Below, piece by piece: positions 1 through 12,099 of a stretch of DNA of 64,000 nucleotides. The position numbers and the translations under genes were made by a program. The notes under the pieces are model-generated. The model saw only the letters and a program-made list of their open reading frames with translations, was not told the DNA's origin and ran no database searches. Every line of letters starts with the position of its first letter. Position 1 is the first letter of the stretch. The DNA is taken from NCBI GenBank assembly GCA_963070105.1, contig OY718807.1, forward strand, positions 8,804,483 through 8,868,482, in the 5' to 3' direction. Origin of the DNA: Litomosoides sigmodontis. Taxonomy: Eukaryota > Nematoda > Chromadorea > Rhabditida > Onchocercidae.

Positions 1-149
1 AAACTAACTTGAATACAATAGATATTGGACTTTGTTCACAAAAAATTAGTCTTTTTCTTTCACTTTATTTCTGTGTAAACATAACGTAATGAAATAATTT
101 TGAAACAGTTAGATAATATTAGAAAAAGCAGCACTTAGCATCTCCTTAC

Positions 150-3100
150 CTCTTACTAAATGTAATTTCTGGTCCTCTGAGAAAGCTATGTATTTTCTGC
201 ATGGTGATAATTTCAGCGAGTTTGATCTGGCAGAATTACACTGCAGTATTTTATTCAAGGAAATTGTATTTGTTTCATACAATGCTCTGAAATCACAAAA
301 TATGAATACATTTCCAGTAGCACTACGATTTGATAAATCACAAGCATCACAAACAACATGTATACGTTGAAGATTTTTTTTAACAGCAAAGGAATATAAT
401 ACTCGAAGTATACAAATTCCAATCATCGCAAATTAAAAACAAGAACTGCCAACTTATTCGCAAAAACGAACATTATTTAAAATCAAAATGACGTATAAGA
501 AAAAATTTCACTATAATTTTTATTTTAAAATAGAGACTTGCTCCATCAATTAACTCGAAATATAAATTTATGGTAAGAACTTTGTTGAAAGAATTTTGGC
601 AACATCTTTTCAAAGGAATACAGCTATTAATCAATCATCAAACAATTCAATAATAAAAAGTTTGTAGCTTTACCATTGAAAAACGGAAATCTATACTTGA
701 AGATTCCACTAACTCGGCATATACTTGAAAAATTGAATTTAAATAATCGAAGTCTTCAATATCTTCACTTTTCATTTCAACGTAGTTTTATTTCATTATT
801 GCTGTATATTCATGAAAACTATTCATAAGACGTAACGGTAACTAACCCTTCCGAGTCCAAAATATAATAGCATTGCTGTGAAAGTGCAACAAATGATTGC
901 ACTGATATATTTGGGTAAAGAACATCCACAACCTGCATATCCTCTATTTTTTCTGGGAATGTTAAAGATCCAAAAAATCCATTATCTGTACCGAAGAACT
1001 AAAAAGGTGATAGTGAATTAAGATAGACAATTCTCCACCAAGCTATTTAAACAATAATAAAGAATAATAAACAGAAACTGGAATTTGTTTGGACTGACTT
1101 TGATAACCGAAAAAATTTACCAGTTCTCGAGATAGAAAATGAAAAGATCGGATAACACCACATCCAGTATGCAGCAGCTTTAAAAGTGAAACAAATGACT
1201 CGTTAAACAGCCACACACATATGCTTCCATCCTAAAATCATATATAAAGCATCAAATATAATTAAATAACTCTGCAAGTTCAAATATTTTGCACAAAAAA
1301 CGAAACAATATTAAGTTTTTGCAAATAAGAAGTAATCAGCTGAACATGATATAGAACAAAACTAGCACAGTCATTTCAGTAAAATCCAGCATCCTATTTT
1401 ACCCTCTTTTTATTTCTATTCTAAGGAGTCACTATTCAAAACTTAAATTCTTTCTTAGAATCTTGGTATATTCCATAAAACAAGTCTGTTCTTCAAAACA
1501 CAACCAAAGCAGCAAATAAAGGTAAAAACAATTGTTTGAATTAAAAAACAATACATACTTGTCCCCCCGTGAACACCACGTTTTGCGGTCCACCACAAAT
1601 GGAAAATGGCCTTGATGAATGCCCATAACATTCATCCAAATGACAACCACTATCCAAGGACCACATATGTAAGCTCCTATCATCCGATATTGAAAATAGT
1701 AAACTACATTTTATGAGCAAACCGAAAATCATACCCTGTAACAGTTACGTGGTGTCGATCACTGATAGATTTTAGTCCTTTATTACTCATAACTGCACCT
1801 CTATCTGAATCAGTTAGTCGGAAAAGCTGCACTGTGTTACTGGCGAAAAATTAAACTATCAAAAAAGCAAGTTAAGGACTTCCTAGGATAGAATGAGTGA
1901 TTTAAAAGATCAAAGCTGAAGAAAAAAAGATTTGAGTAAGAATGAAATGCCAGTTAATTTTAGGTGTAACGTTTCTCTTACAGATAAGTTTGCCGTCAGT
2001 CTTCAAAATATGGTTCAATATTTTTATCTAATTCCTCATACTAAATTTGCAAAACTTCGCCAATTTCGAACCATGTGATGCTTTAAAACGCGAAAAGGGG
2101 ACGAAGACTTCGAGGGATACGAAATGATTATATCACCCATAACGGTACCAACTACCGTGCGAAGGGTATTCCAGCTATCACCATCCAAAATTGAATGCAT
2201 TCTGGAAAAGTTTGAATTTATATTTCTTACCACTGATACTATTCGTAATGCTATTCATTCATAATTCAGTGTAAATAAAATGATTGTAAGAGATAGATCA
2301 CTCACAGAGCAACATTAATAATTACAGCGAACTCATTTTTATTTCTAAAATTATCTTAAATGTAGCTATCAAAAATTTGCAACTGAATTTATAATTTTTT
2401 GAAAAATTTACATGACAGCTCGGTAATTTGACCTCACACATACCACTTCTTTAATGCGCATATTTGAACTGCCGTCAGAGATGTCCAGCCGAAAGAGTTG
2501 CACTGCGTTATTGATGGACAACGTTACTATCAAAAAAGCAAAAATAGTTATCCATCTGTCTAAATGACTACAAGCAAAATTTGAAAACATATAACCAGCA
2601 TACCATTAGTCAATTCCCTAAAATATGCACAGTATATCATAATATTCCATTTAAAAAGTTGCGTTCAAGAAATGCGTTTCAAAAAGAGTACTAATTATAA
2701 CTGTAGAATTAATAGTAATAGCCCAACCTCCACGGATTGCCCTGGCTCCTCTCTTTTACTGAAAACACACATCGCTTGGATCCAGTCTTCAAAAGTAAAT
2801 ACTTGCTTCTGAGGGATGCTGGAAAACTGACGTATCACGGCTACCAACTTTTCCCCATATGCAAATAGAATATCTAAATACAATGTCTTACAAGAATATT
2901 TTAAAAAATATATAAAAAATATCTTACAAGATCAGTTATTAAAGTTGTAGAATGTCCAGTATTCATATGCTACTGAACATTCATATCTGCAAGCATTGAC
3001 GTCAAGCCGTTCTAAAGTGAATCTAAGTTTCATGAAATTATTTAAAAAGATTTCCTGCCAGTAATTCATAACATGAAGGATAAAACAGTGCACCCATACC

Positions 3101-3485
3101 TTGTTTATCGAGATATATCAACCCATGTATATTGCATTTTCTTTCTTCAAAAACACACATTTCTTGTTGCAAAACTAACAGTTCATCGTGATCTTTCTGA
3201 TAAGAATCAACTATGCAACCATTGCCTAAAATAATAATATGTAAAATAATTTAATAGTAGAATTTCAATAATGCAAAGGTAGCGTAGATAACAATTTAAT
3301 AATGGAATAAAAATTATATAAAAGAGGATCATTAAACGTAGAGATAATTCAGCAAATAAGTTGAGCAATTTCACTTGAAAAGAATTAAGACTTGAAGAAT
3401 AAAACTTGCTGGTTAAGATAAGAGGACGATTAGCAGCTCCATCACTTCCATGTATAGTTAATACCGGAGCACATAGCGACTTCAT
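150..3485 (-). CDS. WDR6-like WD-repeat protein, 5' part (3' end off window)
   Basis: WDR6 (yeast Trm734/Rtt10) is a cytoplasmic WD-repeat partner of the FTSJ1/Trm7 tRNA 2'-O-methyltransferase. Minus-strand exons read in the order of the N-terminal half of that family. They are a start exon MKSLCAPVLTIHG at 3485, CVFEERKCNIHGLIYLDKQ (3224-3085), LFAYGEKLVAVIRQ then FEDWIQAMCVF (2876-2728), SINNAVQLFRLDISDG (about 2530-2440), GDSWNTLRTVVGTVMGD (about 2200-2050), SISDDRSLHMWSL then CYGHSSRP (1710-1550), EDGSICVWLFNES (1232-1120), TFPEKIEDMQVVDVLYP (1000-843) and a last visible exon ending near 150. DW after the first blade, the GD-W block and SxDDRS-W with GHS are WDR6 landmarks. The start was chosen because ATG follows a TTTTTTTTACAG acceptor by six bases. 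Human WDR6 is about 1,120 residues, so the rest lies left of the window. Exon borders near 1740-1850 are uncertain. Confidence 0.7.
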
Positions 3486-3781
3486 CAACTCCTGTAAAAA
3501 AAAGCACAAGAGAAGTCTTACATACGTCTACAACAAAACTGATATGTGTAACAGCGAGAGTAATACTTGCGCACATCCAGTTTTTTACGCCAAACTTTTC
3601 ATTTGAAAAGCAGAATCCTAGAAAGCAGAATCCTGAATGTTTTGAAAAAAAACACCTCCGCATTAGCTGAGCTATACGGATGTTTACAAGGGATCGTTGG
3701 TTGTAAAAGTAAGACAACAGGATGTATTTTGCTGTACATTTGGAAAACAAAGTGGAGCGATTAGGTTTCTTCCAGATGTCG

Positions 3782-3800
3782 CCCCCCCCCCCCCCCCCCC
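3782..3800. repeat. poly-C homopolymer (19 bases)
   Basis: Nineteen consecutive C bases directly abut the first unit of a 106-base tandem repeat. Long C/G runs are rare in this AT-rich sequence; a similar G run lies at 54058-54077. Length may be affected by sequencing error. Confidence 0.9.
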
Positions 3801-4044
3801 GTCTCACTTCCAGATGACCACAACTTTAAAACAGCTATCTCTTGACTTATTTGACTTTTGCTATATTTCTACAATAATTACCTATATGCTGCACCAGAAT
3901 TTACACGTCTCACTTCCAGATGACCACAACTTTAAAATAGCTATCTCTTGACTTATTTGACTTTTGCTATATTTCTACAATAATTACCTACATGCTGCAC
4001 TAGAATTTACACGTCTCACTTCCAGATGACCACAACTTTAAAAT
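3801..4044. repeat. 106-base tandem repeat, about 2.3 copies
   Basis: The unit begins GTCTCACTTCCAGATGACCA and recurs at 3801, 3907 and 4013, an exact 106-base period. Copies 1 and 2 differ at only a few bases; copy 3 breaks off after about 32 bases. It lies between the 5' end of the WDR6-like gene and unc-18. No coding potential was recognised. Confidence 0.93.
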
Positions 4045-4697
4045 ATTTTTCAAAATGTACTAAGCACGAGAACCAACTTTTTCATCGTTTCCATTTGTGG
4101 GCCATATTAAATTGAGCCTAGTGAAGTCCTGGTTGTTGGCAATGCTTTGAGCGTAAATTACGCTTAGCGCAAAATAGGAGTGGACTGAGAACTGCAACAG
4201 TTCATCAACGATGATTTAATTTTACCATTGTTAACTTGTCATATATTACCTTAACTTTTATCTTATTCTAGTGGAATTATCTAAAGTAATGCAGTGTGCA
4301 TAGGTTGTGTGTGTTTGTTTTTTTTGCGGTAAAGAATTGAAAATCACTATGAAGAATTGATGAGAAGCCGTAACATTTGTTTTTTTTTTTGATTAAAGAA
4401 GTTTGGCTGAATAGCCACTAAGAACAGAATCAATTTTGAGAGACGGAAATTGAGAGCATAGAACTGCTTTTCCTAATGTATAATATAAAAATGTGTTCAT
4501 TTTCATGATATGTTCACAATATAATTGCATTTTAAGTAGAGTAATGTTAGAGTATAATGGAACCTTGTGGGATTTAGTTAAGCTTTCATAATTCGCAGAT
4601 GTGTGACATCTTAAAATTCACAATTGGCTATGTGAATTCCAATCTTATTTTTTAATGCTTGGAATTTTGCTTCAGGATTACGTCAAGCGGTGGGAGC
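4045..4697. other. intergenic, upstream of unc-18
   Basis: Apart from T-rich runs near 4318 and 4381 the stretch shows no gene. A strong acceptor (TTTTGCTTCAG) lies about 23 bases before the unc-18 ATG and is a candidate spliced-leader or 5'UTR acceptor. The promoter is presumably here but no specific site was identified. Confidence 0.5.
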
Positions 4698-7600
4698 ATG
4701 TCACTGAAATCAATCGTTGGCCAAAGTAAGTCATTTAGTGCTATACGTTTTACATTGTAGTACTTTCACGTCGTACTTGTTCAATGCAGAATGTCTCCAG
4801 CATGCTTGCTCCATTTATTGATTTACGTGAGCAGAAGTGCACTTAAACATTTATCTGATAATAAAGAGCATGGGAGAACCCATTCTGATTTTCACACTAT
4901 TAATTAGTAATACTATTTAAATGAGCTAAATACTTAACAACATTTATTAGTGTAGTGTAATAGGCAAACAATATTTTCCTTCTGGTCATCTTCATTCCTT
5001 CTTTCATCTCATCTACTCTCCGTGTAATAGACTAATGAATCACGTATCCATGCAACAATATATAAAGCATTTCGTAGAATGTTCACCATAATGCCCATCA
5101 AATCGAAAAGCAGCCTTTTGGTGGTTAAATTTAATTCTGCTATCGCTGTTACACAAATTTCACGCGTCCTATCGATTTTGTTTATTCTCATTTCCAATTT
5201 CACTATCTAAAATTATACCTATCATTTTTTATATGTTCCATTTTGCTATACTTTTAATTAAGAGTCATCCGATGCCGCAATTAAACAATGCTCAGTAAAG
5301 TGGAAGTCACAATTACCATTCCAATTGTTTGATTTATTTTGGTTTCATTTTCTCCAATTTTCATTTTCTTTTCTCATTTTTTCTTTTCATTTTCTTCAAG
5401 TTTTTTGAAGATGAAATGAAACGAACTTTTGTTTTCAGCATATTCGTGTCTTTGCTACTTTTCTTCCCAATCAGTTCTAATTCTTCCTCAAATTTTTGGA
5501 TGACTGGACTGGCCATACGTTTCTTTGCGTTATCAATATCTGCTTCTAATTCACGTAAACTTGCCATTCTAGTAGTAAATGCTTCTTCTGCCTCTAACTC
5601 AATTTTCTTTCTAAAATTTTCTTGAGATGAAAAACCAAAATGACCATCATATAGTATTTTGAAACATCAATTAATCCTCTTGAATTTTTGAAGGTGGCAG
5701 ATGGAAATTTTGACACTTTTCTCAATCTTTGAATATTTAAAAAATTCACTTTCTCACCTTTTCAGCATGCGTTCTTCAACGGTTTTTATGTTTTGAACTT
5801 GTTCATAGACACCATATTGGTCCTTCTGAATTGATTTTGCCTCTGAATTCTGCTGATCTCTAAAATTATAAAAAAAAAAAACATTGCTTATAAAGCATTT
5901 TCTGCTTAACTTCCCTCAGTGAAGCTAGTAGTATCACTGGTTGAAAAGTTCAAACGTCAAGTAAAAACACACAAGTATATTGGTTCATCCGCTCTAAACG
6001 ATGTGTTTTCACTGGAGTCGCCTTCTCTTTCTGCATCACTCTTAAGCTCTTCACCGACGCCTAGCGCTTTTCGTAGTTCTTCATACTCTTTCTAAAAATC
6101 ATTTTTTTTTTAACAATTAGATCGTTAAATGGTGTTGAGAGCTGCTAAATGTTAGCTTTTTGCATTAGGTGGTAATGAAAACAAAGACAATATATAATTA
6201 TATGTGTGTTCACAGCAGAGGGAAATGTTCATGATAAGGTAAAAATACGAAAACAAAGAAAGAAAATTAGAAGCAGAGTTTAAAGTTATATATTTAGGAG
6301 ATGCAGATCTAAAATTTACTCACTTCTAATTTTTTACGTTTCTTTTTCTTACTTCCATCGCTTCCCTCATTTGCTTCAATTTGCTTTTTTAGTTCACTGA
6401 GTCTAAAATTGCAATCACTAGCTCTTGATATTGTGGCTATTTAGCGCAAAATTCAAACTTTAACTTTATCATCCAAACAATGTTTATTTACTACAGCCGC
6501 CACGAATACTTCGGTGATCGGAGAACCACTTATTTAGCTGATTGGAAATACGAATTTTAAGTATCTTTTGTTATCCACCTCTTTTCATCTTCATTTTTAT
6601 TTTCTTGCAACTTCTGTATCTCTTCCTTTAGTTGTTTATGCTCTTCCTTAAAGTGGTGGTCACGTGAGGTTAGAAATAACTCCATATATTCATCTAATGT
6701 CTTGCATTGTTTTATTTTCCTGACACACGTAACTATAACGCTTAAATCTATAGTTCAAACCATCCTTCGAATTGTAATGAATTTGAGACAGAGAGCCAAA
6801 AATTCACAATAGATGAGTGTTAGAAAACCTTCAAGCGTGCGCATTTCCGTTGTTGCTGTGGATTTCCTTGTGAAAGCCTTTGAATTTCACTCGATATTCG
6901 TTGAAGCTCCCTTTGTTTGTGCTCGAGTAGTTTCATGCGTTGATACTCGGGACACCACTTCTAACAGTTTTGAAACATAGAAATGAATGAAAGTGTTGCA
7001 AAAAAATATATTTAGTCCTCCTTCATCATTATCTTCGAATTGCGAAGAAAGTTTGCATATTTCCAGTTTTGCACATAGAGCTTTTTGTATGTCATTGGTT
7101 GCTTTTTGATAATCGTTAAGAGCTGTGAAAGGTGCTCGACTACATCAAGCTATTGCTACTTTGTAAACTTAATAAGCCTTTAAGTGAGAATAGCTCTGCT
7201 CTACATCACACTTAACGAATGGATTTACAAGTGACCTAAGCTTTCATGCTGCTTGCATTTTTCATTACATAACACCGTTTTAAACGTCACGTTTAGAACT
7301 GCTCAATGAGGTTATTCGACCGTTACGACGAAGCGACAAGGGTGGTGGATGGAATGTACTTGTGGTGGATCGGTTGGCGATGCGCATGCTTAGCGCATGT
7401 TGCAAGATGCACAATATTATGGATGAAGGCATTACAATTGTTGAGGACATCAACAAACGTCGAGAACCATTACCTGTAAGCGTTGTGGTGTTTAACCTAG
7501 TGGAATAACATTTTCGAGAAGGAATGAAAACAGTGTTTTATGTGATTTTGAGGATGTTGTTCTGCTCAATTTTAGAGTCTCGATGCTATTTATTTGATTG

Positions 7601-10600
7601 CTCCAACTAAGGATTCTGTTGAGAAATTGATCGCAGATTTTACTTACAGTCGAAATCAGTACCGATGTGCACATGTATTCTTTACCGAAGGTATGATTAT
7701 ATTTTTAGGTATAGTTGAGCTAAAGATGAAGTGCTAAATCAGTTGAATGAATGAGAAGCATTAGCATTTACCCCGAACTAATGTTGCGGCGGTAGGAGTA
7801 AATAAATATATATCATATGTTATTTTTAAGATGTTTGATGTGGAGGATTACAAAATTGCCGTCGAAGATTTTCAGTTTTGTTATTTAAGTTTGTGCAAAT
7901 TTTAGCATGTCCTGATCAGCTCTTTTCAACATTATCAAAAAGCCGTGCGGCGAAGTATATTAAAACATTGAAGGAAGTAAATATCGCATTCACTCCATAT
8001 GAATCACAGGTCTGCATTTTTTAATATAAATTTGTGTAGCATAAACTCAGTCGTGCACCACATTTTCAGTGCACTTATTTATTTCTATGTAAAAAACAAT
8101 GACCACTGTCTGCCATTTGAGTTTCTCTTTCATAAATATTGGAGAAGTTTTGTGAAATAATAACTTTATAGTTAAGCGTTGCTTTGCAAATTTTGATGTT
8201 TTTTCTGGTTTTTGTCAGCAAAATTTAAAAAACTGCTTGTATAATAATTGAAATATTTTAGGTATATTCGTTGGATTCTCCGGATACATTCTTTCTATAC
8301 TACAACGCACAAAAACAAGGTGGTTTAACGACTAATTTAGAACGTATTGCAGAACAGATTGCTACTGTTTGCGCAACGCTTGGAGAATATCCGCTGCTAA
8401 GGTACAGTATTTAAAGCGGCTAGTTTAGATTTTGGATCATTTTCGATTTTCGAAAAAATGGAAGAACTTTTCTTTGTCTTTAACAAAGAGGAAACTTCGA
8501 AATACTTTATCGCGGAAATTGGGAAAATTAATTATCGGGTCCGTGTAAAAATTCAAGAAATTTATGTTTTCTTATTTTTTTTTAAATATTTTACTTTCAG
8601 ATATCGAGCAGATTTTGAACGAAATGTTGAATTGTCACATTTAGTGCAACAAAAGCTTGATGCTTATAAAGCAGATGATCCTTCCATGGGAGAAGGTGCA
8701 GAAAAGGCTCGCAGTCAGCTTGTAATTCTTGATCGAGGCTTTGATGCTACCAGTCCATTGTTGCATGAACTAACCCTACAGGCCATGACATATGACCTTT
8801 TGGATATAGAGAATGATGTTTATCGGTTAGTTTGTGGAACCAACGTAATCTACGTTGTCTAAAACAATTCTACAGAATTCTGTCAATTTCCTTTTTGGGC
8901 AATTGTTTTGTTTCAAATATACTATTTTTAAGTAACACTGCTGTGAGATTTGGACCCTGTGTTTTCAATATTTCAGTTACGAAACAGGTGGCAATGATAG
9001 CATGGATAAAGAGGTATTGCTTGATGAAAATGATGATCTCTGGGTAGAAAATCGCCACAAGCATATTGCTGTTGTTTCCCAAGAAGTTACAAAAGGACTG
9101 AAAAAATTTTCCGAGAATAATGCTGGCATGAAAGCAGATGCAAAAAGCATCAAAGGTTTGTTTCCTTCATACATGTTTCTCTCCTACTCAAATATTAATA
9201 TTTCTTATACCCTTCTCAAAATCATCGTTTTCATTGAAGGTGATTTTGTTATGATTTAGATCTGTCAATGATGATTAAGAAAATGCCACAGTACCAGAAA
9301 GAATTGAATAAATTTAACACTCATTTTCACTTGGCAGAAGAATGCATGCGTAAGTATCAACAAGGAATCGACAAACTTTGTAAAGTGGAACAGGTTTGTG
9401 AGCATGGCTTGTTTGAATAGAGTGCCCACACTTCTATGTTCACGTTGCTCATTTAGTTTATGTCTGATTATTTTTAGGACCTTGCAATGCAAGTTGATGC
9501 AGAAGGTGAACGAGTAAAAGATCCCATGAAGTTAATGGTACCATTACTGATTGATCCAGCAGTCGAGCCACCGGAACGTCTCCGGCTTATTTTACTTTAT
9601 ATTTTATCGAAAAACGGTTAGATTTTTGAAATACTTATTACAAGTGCTTTCATTTGTTTCTTAAAGAATTAACCGGGTTTTAGGAACTGCATTAAAATTC
9701 TTAGTTACAATTGGGAAAACATATTTAGTCCTCCAGTTTTTCTATTTTACATATTTAAGGTATTACCGAAGAAAATTTGGATAAACTTCTTCAACATGCG
9801 AATATTGATGTGGTGGAGAAAGATACAATGATGAATGCCATGTTCTTGGGTTTAAATATAGTTACAGATGTGAGTTACAAAACGTATGAATTTTTCATTC
9901 ACCTAGTCATAGAAGCATGCAATCGGCACGGTTATCTCCACGCACTTCCTGTAATTTTTGAGCGTTTAGCATGGGCGTAAGCGATTTTGGACACCAAGTC
10001 GCAAAGAACGTGCCAACGAACAGGTTTATCAAACCTCTCGATGGGTTCCAGTTTTGAAAGACATTTTGGAAGATGCGATTGATGACAGACTTGATATGAA
10101 GCATTTCCCATTTCTAGCTGGGCGACAGGCCACTTCAACGTATCGTCCACCAACTAGGTTTTTTATTCATGTATTTTGATTGCTCAAAGCTTCAAATTCG
10201 TTTCATCGGAAGAGTTATAAGCATTTTTTCATTTTTTCCGACTTTATCATATTTTCCACTTAATCAGAAGATTGAAGCCATGCTTTGTTTGTATTAATTT
10301 TTTATTTAGTGCTCGATATGGTCAGTGGCATAAGGAGCGTGGACATCAGACATCGTACCGCTCGGGACCTCGCTTAATAGTATTTATAGTGGGTGGAGTA
10401 ACATATTCAGAAATGAGAGTTGCTTACGAAGTCACTAAAGATAAGAAACCATGGGAAGTTATCATCGGTAGGTTTCGGATGATTCGTATTTTACTTGTTG
10501 TTAACTCTTTTAGATTTTAAGTTACGGAGAACTTATAAATTTTCATCTTTTGTTTTAGGATCAGATCAGTTAATAAACCCGGCAGCTTTCCTGCAAAACC

Positions 10601-10632
10601 TTCGCAGTCTCAACAAACGTCGAGATAACTGA
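4698..10632 (+). CDS. unc-18: UNC-18 / STXBP1 (Sec1/Munc18 protein)
   Basis: UNC-18 binds syntaxin and the assembling SNARE complex and is required for synaptic vesicle exocytosis. Thirteen exons join in frame: 4698-4725, 7297-7475, 7576-7690, 7906-8009, 8262-8401, 8601-8825, 8977-9155, 9260-9393, 9478-9616, 9760-9869, 9970-10157, 10310-10467 and 10559-10632. The first exon reads MSLKSIVGQ and continues as [12 protein letters not shown], as in the family. Other diagnostic blocks are [52 protein letters not shown] (domain 3a), [24 protein letters not shown] and [19 protein letters not shown]. The joined protein is about 585 residues, the normal Sec1/Munc18 length, ending LNKRRDN. An AATAAA lies at 10860. 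Intron 1 is about 2.6 kb and contains a gene on the other strand; the remaining introns are 80-270 bases. Confidence 0.96.
5009..7095 (-). CDS. coiled-coil protein nested in unc-18 intron 1
   Basis: I do not recognise the family. At least seven minus-strand exons carry a continuous charged coiled coil. The model starts at ATG 7095, 27 bases after a TTTCACAG acceptor, with MTYKKLY spliced to [19 protein letters not shown] (about 6961-6831). Then come [17 protein letters not shown] (about 6660), [13 protein letters not shown] with a basic KKKKRKK run (about 6405), [17 protein letters not shown] (about 6095), [19 protein letters not shown] (about 5860) and [18 protein letters not shown] (5620-5425). 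A last exon (about 5210-5009) has [20 protein letters not shown], a hydrophobic segment, and ends YYTESR. Predicted length is about 300 residues. The whole gene falls between unc-18 exons 1 and 2. Coding frame is well supported by many small in-frame exons; function and the exact start are not. Confidence 0.6.
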
Positions 10633-12099
10633 AAACTCGAACTCTTATAATCAGTTATCTTCAGCCCTGTATTTTTACTATAATGCAGAAAATTTTGTTT
10701 TGAATTTCGTTTCTTGCTTCTTTGCTGAGTATCCGAAATAAGTTGATTTTAGATTTTTCAGTAAAATCAGACTCAAACCGAAATTTTCGGCTTATGAGTT
10801 TTACATGCAATATGTAAATTTTCCAATAATTGTGAAGTATTCTGTAATCAGACTTGCTTAATAAATATAGAGAATAAAATATATTATAATTATTTTATTT
10901 AATTATTAGTAGTATTTATATTTTAATTATTAGTAGTATTTATAGTAAAGTCGGAATTGTGGCATAGGTTCTAAACAATGAGTAGTCCAGAGATCTAGGT
11001 GCAGATATCCCCAATTCATATTAGTTAATCCGCAGCAGAGTCATACTAATTTATAGCTTTAGCAAATGCTTCAACCGTTCTTTACTGGATTTTATTAAAT
11101 TATATCTTGAAACCTGTGCTGAATTCTACTACAATTCATGGTGTCTCCAAATTTTGTGATAAACCCCAACTGAGTTTTAATTTTATACTTCTTGTCTTGT
11201 AATATCCACACTGTAAAATTTTCAAAATATTTATATGTCATTATTGTAACTTGTATTATTGCAGTGGTTGTGATGAGCGCTTTTCCTTTACATCCTGTTA
11301 TTTGTATTTTACTCTCTCCCGTAGCTTCTGGGATTTCATTTCATCCACTTCATAAGTATTTTCGTCCTTTGCCCATGATTACGCTAAAACCAATGGCATT
11401 TTGAAAAACTAATGTTTTGGATGAAGTGCTAATAGAGTTTAAACATGTCAGCTCACAATCCAGATGCTTATATATCCTGAAGAAATGGGAGAGTTGAAGT
11501 AGACACTATACTCTCTTGAAAGCATTCCAGTGATTTACCAGGCTATATTTAACTAGTCATAAAGCATTATTGTACACTTCTGGAGTTTGATTTTTCAATT
11601 TCTCTTAAGAAGAGATTCTATTTTTGACAACTTATTTGTAGAAATAGCGAAATACTATGAACATCCATCATGCATGACTTAGTTGTCTTGCTGATATTGG
11701 GTATATCCAAAATACAAATGATGGGAGCAGCTGAAGCTGCTAGAACAAAAGATAGATTAAAATTTCGTATTATGCAACAGTAAGCTCATTTCCATCAAAA
11801 CAGTTCTCAGTTTACCATGAAACCACAGGAAGTAGGCCGAGCGAAAGGCAGGCAGGAAAAACAATCTTAAAGTTTTTCTTTATCTATTAGTTGGGAGTAT
11901 TGCTTTGGTCGTGAAGGCAAAATATGTATTTGGAAAATTTTCTCTAAATACCAAGAACTTATTTTCAGTGCTAGATACTCTTATTCCCTTCCAACTATAT
12001 TTTATTTAAGGGAATTGACGAGTTTGCTTTCATCTCCGAGCTGAATTGTGAGAGCTAGGTTGTCAGTAAGTTATTTAAATGCATGAAGCTTATGAAAAG
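10633..12099. other. unc-18 3'UTR and intergenic
   Basis: Holds the unc-18 polyadenylation signal AATAAA at 10860-10865 and a short tandem duplication (24-base period, AATTATTAGTAGTATTTATA at 10901 and 10925). The genes on either side converge here. No other coding exon was supported. Confidence 0.6.

Noticed and set aside
3442..3807. Minus-strand ORF beginning with poly-Gly
   Set aside because: It is the translation of the poly-C run joined to the 5' flank of the WDR6-like gene.
3801..4044. CRISPR-like direct repeats
   Set aside because: Units are contiguous 106-mers without spacers, in a eukaryotic context; this is an ordinary tandem repeat.
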